The translations under genes were made by a program, and so were the position numbers. A DNA stretch of 64,000 nt from Gammaproteobacteria bacterium (GTDB lineage: Bacteria; Pseudomonadota; Gammaproteobacteria; Pseudomonadales; Pseudohongiellaceae): NCBI GenBank assembly GCA_030682575.1, contig JAUXNX010000026.1, positions 186,001 through 250,000 on the forward strand, given 5' to 3'. This document shows, piece after piece, positions 35,376-43,626 of this stretch; the first letter of the stretch is position 1, and the number at the start of each line of letters is the position of its first letter. The notes under the pieces were generated by a model. It saw nothing but the letters and a program-made list of their open reading frames with translations, did not search any database and was not told where the DNA came from.

Positions 35376-36599
35376 ATGAGGGATCAGAGCGGAGCACTTT
35401 CCGTCACTTGTGGCCAGATTCAAAGTCGTCCGTCTGTCCGGATGTTGATTCAGGAGAACTACGGGCTGTTGCTGTTGGCGCTGCTGGTGTTTCTGCTGAA
35501 CCAGGGACTCGAGTACGTGCTGCTGCGCCATGCAGGTGCCGACTATCGCGTACTTTGTGGTTGGGACTGCGGCTGGTATACGGGCGTGGTCGAAAGCGGT
35601 TATGACCTGCAGCCTCACGCACATCCACGTGGCGATGCTGCGAACTGGGCATTTTTCCCGGCCTTTCCCCTGGCAGCAGAGGCGATCGGAGCGGTCGCGA
35701 ATGTCTCTGCAGGGGCGGCGCTCCTGATGACAGCCAAGCTGTTCTTTCTGTTTTCCATCTTCGCGTTTGTGAAGTTTGCGCAGGTCTGGGCACCCGGGGT
35801 ACCCGCCTGGCTTGCCGCTGCAGTGGTCGGATTTCAACCCTATGCAATTTACGGAAACGTCGGTTACACCGAATCCATGTTCTTGTTGTTCACGTGTCTG
35901 GCGTTCCTCGCCCTTGGAAAGGGACGCTTCGTCGCGGCGGGACTGTTCGGGGCAGTGCTCAGCGCCGTGCGCCCGGTCGGAGTGTTGTTCGTGGTGCCCT
36001 TGTTGATCGCTGGCCTGCGTCGCCTCCCCACCTCAGACCTGGATGAACGCGGTCGCATCCTGCTTGGCGCGATGCTGGTGCCTGTGGGACTGTCCATGTT
36101 CATGATCTTTCTCTATCAGCATACCGGCGATGCGCTGGCTTTCTCCCATGTCCAGATCGCCTGGGACAGGATTCCGGCCAGTCCCGTTGAGCATCTGTGG
36201 CAGGGGCTGTGGGGGGGCGACCCGATGCCGCAGTTATGGGCGGTCATGAGCCTCGTGGCACTGGCAATGGTGGCAGTTCTCTTCTTCAAGCGCGAATACG
36301 AGCTTGCCTCCTTCTCTCTGGTTGCCACACTGGTGCCGCTTTCTACCGGCCTGCTGGCGATGCCGCGCTATCTGTGGTGGCAGGCGCCATTGCTGTTGTT
36401 GATTGCGCAGTTGCTGAACGTGCACTTCGCTTCTTTGCGCTGGCATGGACGTAACGGTGATTGGAGCAGGCATGAGCAGCATGGGACTGAAGCACACGGA
36501 GTTGAGCTGAGAGTCTGGATGCTGCTGTTGCCGCTGAGTCTGTGGGGCAGCGTTGTCATGACGATGGCCTGGATCAATGGGGAGTGGTTTGTTGTATGA
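35376..36599 (+). CDS. Membrane glycosyltransferase, PIG-V/mannosyltransferase-like
   Basis: A 407-residue protein with about ten membrane spans. Its first periplasmic loop has LCGWDCGWYTGVVESGYD followed by ANWAFFPAFPL, the pattern seen in PIG-V-type mannosyltransferases (GT-C fold, polyprenyl-phosphate-mannose donors), where an Asp in the first loop is catalytic. A second conserved stretch is YGNVGYTESMFLLFTCLAFLAL. The next gene overlaps its stop by 4 bases. The likely role is to add a sugar to a lipid or protein on the outer face of the inner membrane. The acceptor is unknown. Confidence 0.78.
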   Translation: MRDQSGALSVTCGQIQSRPSVRMLIQENYGLLLLALLVFLLNQGLEYVLLRHAGADYRVLCGWDCGWYTGVVESGYDLQPHAHPRGDAANWAFFPAFPLAAEAIGAVANVSAGAALLMTAKLFFLFSIFAFVKFAQVWAPGVPAWLAAAVVGFQPYAIYGNVGYTESMFLLFTCLAFLALGKGRFVAAGLFGAVLSAVRPVGVLFVVPLLIAGLRRLPTSDLDERGRILLGAMLVPVGLSMFMIFLYQHTGDALAFSHVQIAWDRIPASPVEHLWQGLWGGDPMPQLWAVMSLVALAMVAVLFFKREYELASFSLVATLVPLSTGLLAMPRYLWWQAPLLLLIAQLLNVHFASLRWHGRNGDWSRHEQHGTEAHGVELRVWMLLLPLSLWGSVVMTMAWINGEWFVV

Positions 36600-37153
36600 A
36601 AGGGATGCATTGGTATTACACCGCGATGGCTGCATTGGGGCTGTTGCATGTGTTTGTCTTCAGTCTCATGCTGAGGCCGAGCGTCAGTGACGAATACAGG
36701 GACTACTACATTACACGCGAGACAACGCTGAGTCCGATGCAGCGCAGAAATCTCACGCCGATCGAGCCGGGAGAGTATTTCGATCATCATTCCACCGCCG
36801 TCGGCTTTGATGGCTGGTCCTTCGCAGAACGCGATCACCGCTGGTCACTCGGCAGCAGTGCGAAATTGATATTCCTGCTTGAAGAGATACAAGGCTCTGA
36901 AGTTGCGCAGCACCTGGTGCTGCGATTCGCCACGCTGGGCGAGCAGACCGTGCAGATATTCCTGAACGATGAACCGCTTCTCGAGCGCAGATTCGATGGT
37001 GCAGGGGAGGTAGAGCTGCGCATCCCCGTACCGGATTCGCTGCTGCAGGAAGGCGAGAACATCGTGCGTTTCGATCTGCCGGATGCACGTCAACCTGGCA
37101 ATGGCGACGCACGCATACTGGCCGTTGCACTAAGGTCTTTCTCTCTGAGCTGA
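36596..37153 (+). CDS. Membrane-anchored beta-sandwich companion of the mannosyltransferase-like protein
   Basis: A 185-residue protein translationally coupled to the glycosyltransferase gene (ATGA overlap; GGGGAG about 12 bases upstream). One N-terminal membrane span (about residues 9-24, MAALGLLHVFVFSLML) is followed by a periplasmic domain that looks like a carbohydrate-binding-type beta-sandwich: AKLIFLLEEI, HLVLRFATLGEQTVQIFLNDEPL and NIVRFDLPDARQPGNGDARILAVALRSFSL. The last segment resembles the end of accessory domains fused to bacterial GT-C or phosphoglycerol transferases. It probably helps bind the glycan or position the enzyme; this is inference from coupling and fold pattern. Confidence 0.65.
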   Translation: MKGMHWYYTAMAALGLLHVFVFSLMLRPSVSDEYRDYYITRETTLSPMQRRNLTPIEPGEYFDHHSTAVGFDGWSFAERDHRWSLGSSAKLIFLLEEIQGSEVAQHLVLRFATLGEQTVQIFLNDEPLLERRFDGAGEVELRIPVPDSLLQEGENIVRFDLPDARQPGNGDARILAVALRSFSLS

Positions 37154-37165
37154 TTGTTGGTGGGA

Positions 37166-37180
37166 GAAAACCTGGTTTTC
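37166..37180. promoter_or_regulatory. Palindrome upstream of the pyruvate carboxylase genes
   Basis: GAAAACC, T, GGTTTTC forms a 15-base palindrome 67 bases before the GTG start at 37248. It could be an operator for the carboxylase operon or a small terminator of the preceding gene (stop at 37153). Confidence 0.4.
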
Positions 37181-37247
37181 AAGGTTGACGTGTCAAAACG
37201 GCCTCAGTAAGCTGCACTGGCTGTTACCAGTCGCCAGGATCTCTCCA

Positions 37248-38666
37248 GTGTTAAAAAAAGTCCTCATTGCCAACCGCGGCGAAATCGCCGTCCGGATTGC
37301 CCGCGCCTGTCGCGAATTGAGCGTGCGCTCCGTTGCCATCTATACGGAAGCCGATCGCTATGCGCTGCACGTCAAGAAGGCTGACGAAGCCTACTTTGTG
37401 GGACTTGACCCTCTGCAGGGATACCTCAATCCTCACCAACTGGTGAACCTTGCCGTGGAAACCGGTTGCGATGGTCTGCATCCCGGCTATGGATTTCTTT
37501 CGGAGAATCCGGAGTTGGCAGAGATATGCGCCAAGCGCGGGGTGAAGTTCATCGGGCCGGATGCGCGAGTGATTCAGGCCATGGGCGACAAGACCGAAGC
37601 ACGACGTTCTGCCGAACGCGCGGGAGTGCCGGTGACGCCCGGCACGGACGGCAATCTTGCCGATGTCCAGGAAGCTCTCAAGGTTGCCAAAGAGATCGGC
37701 TATCCGATCATGTTGAAGGCGACTTCCGGTGGCGGAGGTCGCGGCATTCGTCGCTGTAACGACCCGAAGGATTTGCAACAGAATTATCAGCGCGTGATCT
37801 CCGAGGCCACCAAGGCTTTCGGCCGCGCAGATGTGTTTCTTGAAAAATGCATCGTCAATCCGCGCCATATAGAAGTGCAGATACTGGCCGATTCCTTCGG
37901 AAACACCGTTCACCTGTTTGAGCGTGACTGCTCCATTCAGCGTCGCAACCAGAAACTGATTGAGCTGGCACCTTCTCCGCAGCTCAATGACGAACAGCGT
38001 CAGTATATCGGTGAATTGGCAGTAAAGGTGGCGCGTGAAGTAGGTTACGAAAATGCCGGTACCGTGGAATTTCTGCTCGACAGCGATGGCAGTTTCTACT
38101 TCATGGAAATGAATACGCGCGTGCAGGTTGAGCACACGATCACCGAAGAGATTACCGGCATTGATATCGTGCGTGAACAGATTCGCATTGCATCGGGTCT
38201 GCCCCTTTCCGTGCAGCAGGAGACCATTACTTACACAGGATTCTCCGCGCAGTTCCGTATCAATGCTGAAGATCCCAAGAACGGCTTTCTGCCCAGCTTC
38301 GGACGCATCAGTCGTTACTATTCTCCGGGCGGACCAGGTGTGCGCACCGACGCGGCCATCTACACCGGCTACACTATTCCCCCGTACTACGATTCCATGT
38401 GCGCGAAGCTGGTCGTGTGGGCGCGCAACTGGGATGAGTTGCTGGAACGTTCATTGCGTGCACTGGATGACATGCAGATCTATGGCATCCAGACTACGCG
38501 CTCCTATTACAAGGAAATTCTGAAACACCCCGAGTTTCGCTCGGGCAACTTCAACACCGGCTTTGTGGAAGCACATCCGGAGTTGACACAATATTCGACC
38601 AAGCGCCGCCCCGAATTTCTGGCGGCGGCGATTGCGGCGGCCATCGCCGCGCAGTCAGGCATGTAG
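37248..38666 (+). CDS. pycA: Pyruvate carboxylase subunit A (biotin carboxylase)
   Basis: A 472-residue ATP-grasp biotin carboxylase. The GTG at 37248 gives the family start MLKKVLIANRGEIAVRIARACREL and has AGGA about 9 bases upstream. Motifs include GCDGLHPGYGFLSENPELAE, IMLKATSGGGGRGIRR (ATP-binding glycine loop), ERDCSIQRRNQKLIELAPSP and FYFMEMNTRVQVEHTITEEITGIDIVREQI. It carboxylates biotin on the partner subunit with ATP and bicarbonate. The partner encoded 12 bases downstream is a carboxyltransferase plus biotin domain, so together they form a two-subunit pyruvate carboxylase as in Pseudomonas. A biotin carboxylase for acetyl-CoA carboxylase is less likely given this partner. Confidence 0.93.
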   Translation: MLKKVLIANRGEIAVRIARACRELSVRSVAIYTEADRYALHVKKADEAYFVGLDPLQGYLNPHQLVNLAVETGCDGLHPGYGFLSENPELAEICAKRGVKFIGPDARVIQAMGDKTEARRSAERAGVPVTPGTDGNLADVQEALKVAKEIGYPIMLKATSGGGGRGIRRCNDPKDLQQNYQRVISEATKAFGRADVFLEKCIVNPRHIEVQILADSFGNTVHLFERDCSIQRRNQKLIELAPSPQLNDEQRQYIGELAVKVAREVGYENAGTVEFLLDSDGSFYFMEMNTRVQVEHTITEEITGIDIVREQIRIASGLPLSVQQETITYTGFSAQFRINAEDPKNGFLPSFGRISRYYSPGGPGVRTDAAIYTGYTIPPYYDSMCAKLVVWARNWDELLERSLRALDDMQIYGIQTTRSYYKEILKHPEFRSGNFNTGFVEAHPELTQYSTKRRPEFLAAAIAAAIAAQSGM

Positions 38667-38678
38667 GAGATCCATCGC

Positions 38679-40475
38679 ATGAGCAGAAAGATACACATCA
38701 CCGATGTCGTGCTGCGAGACGGCAATCAATCGTTGATCGCCACCCGTCTGCGCATGGAAGACATGCTGCCCGTGTGCGATGCGCTGGACAAGGCGGGCTA
38801 CTGGTCGCTGGAAGTGTGGGGCGGTGCCACGTTCGATGCCTGCGTGCGCTTTCTGAAGGAAGATCCGTGGGAGCGTCTGCGTACCTTCCGCAAGGCGTTG
38901 CCGAACACGCGTCTGCAGATGCTGCTGCGCGGCCAGAACCTGCTCGGCTATCGCCACTATCCTGATGATGTCGTCGAAGCCTTTGTGGCCAAGTCCTCCG
39001 AGAATGGCATCGACGTGTTTCGCATCTTTGACGCGCTCAACGATGTGCGCAATCTCAAGACTGCCATCGCTGCCACCATTGCTGCCGGCAAGCACGCCCA
39101 GGGCACGCTGTGTTACACCGCGAGCCCGGTGCATACGGTGAAGGGTTTCGTGAAACAGGCGAAACAGATGGCGAAGATGGGCTGTCACAGCATCGCGATC
39201 AAGGACATGGCGGGACTCCTGACGCCCGAGATCACGTTCCAGCTGGTCAGCAGCTTGAAGAAGGAAATCGACCTGCCGCTGTTTCTGCATTCGCACTATA
39301 CCTCTGGCATGGCGTCAATGTGCCAGCTCAAGGCAGTGGAGGCAGGCATCGATCATCTGGATACCGCAATTTCTGCGTTTGCCGGTGGCACGAGTCATCC
39401 GCCCACGGAGACCATGAAGGCAGTGCTGGAAGCAGCGGGTTATGACACGGGCCTCGATTCCGTGCTGCTGGAGCAGGTTGCCTCACACCTTCGCGAAGTG
39501 CGCCGCAAATACCATCAGTTCGAGAGCGAGTACAACGGCGTCGATACTCAGGTTCTGCTTAGCCAGGTGCCAGGTGGCATGATGTCGAATCTTGCCAACC
39601 AGTTGAAGGAGCAAGGCGCGCTGGATCGCATTCAGGAAGTGTTCGCCGAGATTCCCCGTGTTCGGCAGGATCTGGGGTATCCGCCGCTGGTGACACCGAG
39701 CTCGCAAATTGTCGGCACGCAGGCCGTGCTGAACGTGTTGAGTGGCAAGCGCTATGACACTATTACCAATGAAGTGAAGCGTTATCTCCAGGGGCTGTAC
39801 GGTGCTGCACCGGCGCCGGTGGACGAACAACTGCGCAAGCGCGCCATCGGTAACGAGGAAGTGGTGGAGTGTCGTCCTGCAGATCTGCTTGCCCCTGAGC
39901 TGAATGCGCTGCGCGAGAAGATTGGTGCCGATGCGAAATGTGAAGAGGACGTTCTTACTTACGCGATGTTTCCGGATGTCGGCATGAGCTATCTGCAGCA
40001 GCGCAACAAGGGCACGCTCAAACCCGAGGCGTTGTTGCCTGCGGTCTCTGGCGCGGTGGCAGGCGGTGTTGCTCATGAATTCAAGATCACTGTGCACGGC
40101 GAGACCTATGATATTCACGTCACGGGCGTGAGTCCCTCCAGTGATTCGGAGCGGCGTTTCTACATGACGGTGGATGGTGAGCCGGAGGAAATTACACTGG
40201 AAACAGCCGGATCAGCCGCGCCGACGGAGGGGCGTGCAGGACGTCGTACTCGCGCAACGGCCCCGGGCCATGTTACGTCCACCATGCCGGGCAATGTAGT
40301 CGAGGTATTGGTCAAGGAAGGACAGAGTGTCAATGCAGGAGACGCGGTGCTGGTGATCGAAGCCATGAAGATGGAAACGGAGATCAAGGCGCCTGTCAGT
40401 GGCACTGTGGCAGGGGTTTTCGTCAAGAAGGGTGATCGCGTCACACCATCGGAAACGCTGGTGGATATCGGCTGA
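38679..40475 (+). CDS. pycB: Pyruvate carboxylase subunit B (carboxyltransferase and biotin carrier)
   Basis: A 598-residue protein. The N-terminal TIM-barrel carboxyltransferase (about residues 1-300) begins ITDVVLRDGNQSLIATRLRMEDMLP and has the metal-binding HSHYTSGM. A helical conserved region follows (about 300-460). After a Ala/Arg-rich linker comes the biotinyl domain with EAMKMETEIKAP near the C-terminus, where the Lys is biotinylated. The architecture is shared with the oxaloacetate decarboxylase alpha chain, but no oadB/oadG genes are near and a biotin carboxylase gene precedes it. The pathway role is refilling oxaloacetate from pyruvate. A ribosome site AGGAGAT lies before the ATG. 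Confidence 0.92.
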   Translation: MSRKIHITDVVLRDGNQSLIATRLRMEDMLPVCDALDKAGYWSLEVWGGATFDACVRFLKEDPWERLRTFRKALPNTRLQMLLRGQNLLGYRHYPDDVVEAFVAKSSENGIDVFRIFDALNDVRNLKTAIAATIAAGKHAQGTLCYTASPVHTVKGFVKQAKQMAKMGCHSIAIKDMAGLLTPEITFQLVSSLKKEIDLPLFLHSHYTSGMASMCQLKAVEAGIDHLDTAISAFAGGTSHPPTETMKAVLEAAGYDTGLDSVLLEQVASHLREVRRKYHQFESEYNGVDTQVLLSQVPGGMMSNLANQLKEQGALDRIQEVFAEIPRVRQDLGYPPLVTPSSQIVGTQAVLNVLSGKRYDTITNEVKRYLQGLYGAAPAPVDEQLRKRAIGNEEVVECRPADLLAPELNALREKIGADAKCEEDVLTYAMFPDVGMSYLQQRNKGTLKPEALLPAVSGAVAGGVAHEFKITVHGETYDIHVTGVSPSSDSERRFYMTVDGEPEEITLETAGSAAPTEGRAGRRTRATAPGHVTSTMPGNVVEVLVKEGQSVNAGDAVLVIEAMKMETEIKAPVSGTVAGVFVKKGDRVTPSETLVDIG

Positions 40476-40504
40476 ATTCGTACGTGATCCGTGCCCGAAT
40501 CCGC

Positions 40505-40521
40505 ACAGCCGGGCCGGCTGT
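40505..40521 (+). terminator. Possible terminator after pycB
   Basis: ACAGCC and GGCTGT pair around GGGCC, with TACTTTGACGG after it, 29 bases past the pycB stop. The stem is short but GC-rich; the U-run is weak. Confidence 0.4.
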
Positions 40522-40613
40522 ACTTTGACGGCATACTCTGGTTAGATTGGCGGGCATTTTCAGGACGAGGATGCCCATTCCAGTTATCAGAACATGAACA
40601 TTAGGGGGGCCTT

Positions 40614-41912
40614 ATGTCATTCAATGTCTTGTCGTCACTCATTCGCCAATCTCTGGCACTGTCCGTTGCAATTCTCTGTTCAGCTACCACTGTCCCTGCT
40701 CATGCAGACAATCTTTCCTACTCGTCGCCCGAATCGGTTGGCATGTCTGCCGAGGCACTGGCGCGCATAGCGCCGGTCATGCAGAGCTATGTCGATAGTG
40801 GTGAACTGGTGGGCGTCGTCACCATGGTCGCCCGCCGCGGCGAGATCGTGCACTTCGAAGAGATTGGGGTCCTGAACAAGGACACCGGGCAGGCGATGGA
40901 GACAGACAGCCTGTTCCGGATTTACTCGATGACCAAACCCATCACTACGGTCGCGGCGATGATGCTGTACGAGGAAGGCCAGTTCCTTCTCAACGATCCT
41001 GTGTCGAAGTACCTGCCCGAGTTCGCTAATCTGCGCGTGGCGGAGCAGGGCGGCAGCCTGGTGGCATCAACCCGTCCGATGACTATTCAGATGCTGATGA
41101 CTCATAGCTCGGGACTGACTTACGGTGTCTTTGGCGACACCCTGGTAGATCGACAGTACCGGGACGCACAGATTCTCGCGAACACAGATCTGGCGGAAAT
41201 GATCACGCGCCTTGGCGAGATTCCGTTGCAGTATCAACCAGGCACGCGCTTTCACTACGGTGTCTCCACTGATGTGCTTGGTCGTGTGGTGGAAGTGATC
41301 TCGGGTATGACGCTTGCCGAATTCTTCGAGCAAAGAATTTTCAAACCTCTGGCAATGACAGACACGTTCTTTGAGGTGCCCGCAGACAAGAAACCCCGCT
41401 TCGGTACCAACCACACCTACGATCCTCGTTCACAGACGCTGGTCGTGAGTGATGCTCCTGAGACCAGTCAGTTCGCCAACCCGGTGACGTTCTATTCCGG
41501 TGGTGGTGGTCTCGTCTCCACAGCCGAGGATTACATGCGTTTCACACAGATGATGCTCAACGGTGGTGAACTGAACGGCGTGCGTATTCTTGGCAGCAAG
41601 ACCATTGAGTACATGACGCAGAATCACCTGCCGGGAATATTCGGACCGGATGCCGAGTTCTCGGGGATGGATCTGGGGACGATGGCGAAGGGTACCGGTT
41701 TTGGTCTTGGTTTTGCGGTGGTGGAGGATCCAACTGCGGTGGGCACCATTGGCTCTGTTGGTGAATATTACTGGGGAGGTGCCGCAGGTACCGTGTTCTG
41801 GATCGATCCCCAGGAGGAAGTGATTGGTATTGCCATGATCCAGCACATGAATGTACGTGTGCCACTGCGCGCCACCTTCAAGGCGCTGGTCAATGGGGCC
41901 ATCATTGACTGA
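40614..41912 (+). CDS. Exported serine hydrolase, class C beta-lactamase family
   Basis: A 432-residue protein with a signal peptide (about residues 1-31, cut near AHA). The catalytic S-x-x-K is S105-M-T-K108 in FRIYSMTKPIT. The second motif is probably the Tyr of FHYGVSTDVLG. Other family segments are LMTHSSGLTYGVFG and GGGGLVSTAEDYMRFTQMMLNGGELNG. This group contains esterases, D-aminopeptidases and beta-lactamase-like enzymes; the sequence does not show which. AGGGGGG lies 5-11 bases before the ATG. It appears to be a single-gene unit, followed by a REP element. Confidence 0.88.
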   Translation: MSFNVLSSLIRQSLALSVAILCSATTVPAHADNLSYSSPESVGMSAEALARIAPVMQSYVDSGELVGVVTMVARRGEIVHFEEIGVLNKDTGQAMETDSLFRIYSMTKPITTVAAMMLYEEGQFLLNDPVSKYLPEFANLRVAEQGGSLVASTRPMTIQMLMTHSSGLTYGVFGDTLVDRQYRDAQILANTDLAEMITRLGEIPLQYQPGTRFHYGVSTDVLGRVVEVISGMTLAEFFEQRIFKPLAMTDTFFEVPADKKPRFGTNHTYDPRSQTLVVSDAPETSQFANPVTFYSGGGGLVSTAEDYMRFTQMMLNGGELNGVRILGSKTIEYMTQNHLPGIFGPDAEFSGMDLGTMAKGTGFGLGFAVVEDPTAVGTIGSVGEYYWGGAAGTVFWIDPQEEVIGIAMIQHMNVRVPLRATFKALVNGAIID

Positions 41913-41926
41913 TTGTAGTTTGATAC

Positions 41927-41951
41927 TGTGGGAGCGGGCCCTGTCCGCGAT
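41927..41951 (+). repeat. REP element (single)
   Basis: A 25-base sequence containing GTGGGAGCGGGCCCTGTCCG followed by CGAT. It matches the core of the REP pair at 30969-31059 and lies 15 bases past the stop of the hydrolase gene, between convergent genes. Confidence 0.75.
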
Positions 41952-42012
41952 GGTTTTAATGTGCTGTTTGAAGCTCGGGACTGCGCAAGCGTCCATCGCT
42001 GGCAGGCTGCAA

Positions 42013-42435
42013 TCATTTCCAGATCAATGGCTCCACCTTGATTGCGATGAATTGACCCGCGACCATCGCGGCCACGAACAGAAAGATCGCTGGAGAGAGC
42101 GATGCCAACCCGGCCAGTGCCGGCCCCGGGCACAATCCAGCCAATCCCCAGCCCACACCAAAAAGAATTGCACCACTGAGTAGTGGTGAATCAATCTTCG
42201 TCTTGGTGGGCAGAACAAAACGCTCTTCAAGCACCGGTTTGGCACGGCGCGTAATCAGCGGAAAAGCGACGATGGTGACAATCAGCGCACTTCCCATCAC
42301 CAGCAACAGGGTCAGATCCCACTCTCCAGTAACATCGAGAAAACCAATCACCCGCGCCGGGTTGATCATTTCTGAAACCGAGAGACCCAGGCCGAACAGA
42401 ATTCCGCACAACAGAGAAGCAATGGTATTTTTCAT
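42013..42435 (-). CDS. YeeE/YedE family transporter, C-terminal half-type (DUF6691)
   Basis: A 140-residue inner-membrane protein with four likely spans. It starts MKNTIASLLCGILFGLGLSVSEMINPARVIGFLDVTGEWDLTL, the usual start of this half-size YedE type, and has GVGWGLAGLCPGPALAGLAS (about residues 98-117) with a conserved Cys. The gene overlaps the partner gene at 42432 by 4 bases. Full-length YeeE imports thiosulfate through a chain of cysteines; paired half-size proteins are thought to do the same or to move related sulfur species. The partner is encoded first in the operon. Confidence 0.85.
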   Translation of the reverse strand: MKNTIASLLCGILFGLGLSVSEMINPARVIGFLDVTGEWDLTLLLVMGSALIVTIVAFPLITRRAKPVLEERFVLPTKTKIDSPLLSGAILFGVGWGLAGLCPGPALAGLASLSPAIFLFVAAMVAGQFIAIKVEPLIWK

Positions 42436-42854
42436 GACAGAAGATGCCTCGTGATATAGACCGTGATAACGGCAACGACCATGAAGGTGATGGTTGCTGT
42501 AAGTGATCGTGGTGAGCGTCGCGCGATACCGCAGACACCATGCCCGGAAGTACAGCCGGAACCCAGACGTGTCCCGATCCCTACCAGCAGTCCGGCGATA
42601 ATCAGCAGCGGCCCGCTGGCCTGCATTTCGATCGGCAAGGGACCGATGAAGATTTGATACAACACTGCGCCGAGGATGAGTCCGCCGATGAATGCAGTGC
42701 GCCAGGGAAGCCCATCGCCAGTGTTCCAGGTGATTATTCCGGTCAGAATGCCGGAGATGCCGGTAATACGGCCGAGCAGTAACAACATCAACACGCTGGC
42801 CAAGCCAATCATGCCGCCGCCGATCAGTCCGCCTGCCACATTGGGTTCAATCAT
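42432..42854 (-). CDS. YeeE/YedE family transporter, N-terminal half-type
   Basis: A 140-residue inner-membrane protein with four likely spans. The signature RLGSGCTSGHGVCGIARRS (about residues 96-114) holds two cysteines used for sulfur relay in YeeE-type transporters. NTGDGLPWRTAFIGGLILGAVLY is also typical. It is the first gene of a two-gene minus-strand operon and diverges from the Zur-like gene; the 183-base gap between them includes AT-rich palindromic DNA. No sulfur dioxygenase or rhodanese gene is adjacent, unlike many such operons. Confidence 0.87.
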   Translation of the reverse strand: MIEPNVAGGLIGGGMIGLASVLMLLLLGRITGISGILTGIITWNTGDGLPWRTAFIGGLILGAVLYQIFIGPLPIEMQASGPLLIIAGLLVGIGTRLGSGCTSGHGVCGIARRSPRSLTATITFMVVAVITVYITRHLLS

Positions 42855-42968
42855 TTCGGTATCCCCTCGGTAAACTCAGATGAAACGTTGCGGGGCCATC
42901 ATGGCACTGCTCCCCGATGACGGCAATATTACCCACGGGAAACAGGCTTGGCCCTATCCCTCTGAGAC

Positions 42969-43014
42969 TATAGTTTGTTACTCTTGCAAGAATGTTATCT
43001 TATATCAAACTATA
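42969..43014. promoter_or_regulatory. AT-rich operator region, probable Zur-type site
   Basis: TATAGTTTG at 42969-42977 and CAAACTATA at 43006-43014 form a 9-base inverted repeat. Inside, AATGTTATCTTATATCAAAC at 42991-43010 has one half (AATGTTAT) like the gammaproteobacterial Zur box; the other half is degenerate. The region sits 24 bases before the ATG of the Zur-like gene and may give autoregulation. Confidence 0.5.
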
Positions 43015-43037
43015 CCGTGAGCCCGGGACCGATAATC

Positions 43038-43529
43038 ATGCCTGACAATATGGTGATTCAGGGTTTTGAGTCTGCAGAACATGATCATGGCGACTGTGTC
43101 GCAGATGCTCTGCGCGAAGCGGAACGGGTCTGTACTGAGCGTGGTGAGCGCTTTACCCCGTTGCGGCGCACTGTGTTCGAGTTGCTCTGGTCAAGCCACA
43201 AACCGGTGAAGGCTTATGACCTGCTTGCCCAACTGGCATTGACGCACGACAGGCCTGCACCACCGACAGTCTATCGTGCGCTGGATTTTCTGCAGGAAGC
43301 AGGATTGGTACACAAGCTCGAGTCTCTCAATGCGTATATTGGCTGTGGTGAACCGGGGCGGCGTCATCAGGGTCAGTTCATGATCTGCGAAGAGTGTGGT
43401 GTGGTGGCGGAGCTTGACGACGAGACGCTGACCTCCCGCATTGATACCAATGCCAGGAAAATCGGCTTCAAGGTCAACGATGAGACCATCGAGATCAGTG
43501 GTCTGTGCAGACAATGCCAACAGCCATAA
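43038..43529 (+). CDS. zur: Fur family regulator, Zur-like
   Basis: A 163-residue regulator. The winged helix covers about residues 20-100 (ERGERFTPLRRTVFELLWSSHKPVKAYDLLAQL, PPTVYRALDFLQEAGLVHKLESLNAYIGC). The structural zinc site uses two CxxC pairs (CEECG about 121 and CRQCQQ near the C-terminus). The spacing, the early GC in IGCGEPG and the HQGQFMICEECG segment fit Zur better than Fur. Zur represses zinc-uptake genes when zinc is plentiful. No znu genes lie nearby. ATG 43038 was chosen; ATG 43050 is possible. A good hairpin follows. Confidence 0.85.
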   Translation: MPDNMVIQGFESAEHDHGDCVADALREAERVCTERGERFTPLRRTVFELLWSSHKPVKAYDLLAQLALTHDRPAPPTVYRALDFLQEAGLVHKLESLNAYIGCGEPGRRHQGQFMICEECGVVAELDDETLTSRIDTNARKIGFKVNDETIEISGLCRQCQQP

Positions 43530-43539
43530 TGCCCCTTCG

Positions 43540-43590
43540 CGCTCTGGGTGTATTGCGGTAGACACCCATAGAAAGAGCGTTTATTCTTCC
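43540..43590 (+). terminator. Terminator after the Zur-like gene
   Basis: CGCTCT-GGGTGT pairs with ACACCC and AGAGCG (6-base bulge between the two right arms) around a 10-base loop, followed by TTTATTCTTCC. It starts 11 bases past the stop at 43529. Confidence 0.6.
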
Positions 43591-43626
43591 CGACCATCAA
43601 ATCAGAACCTGGATGAGTGAGCCACC

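Noticed and set aside
38679-40475. Oxaloacetate decarboxylase alpha subunit as the main call
   Set aside because: The membrane beta and gamma subunit genes are absent and a biotin carboxylase gene is directly upstream, which fits pyruvate carboxylase.
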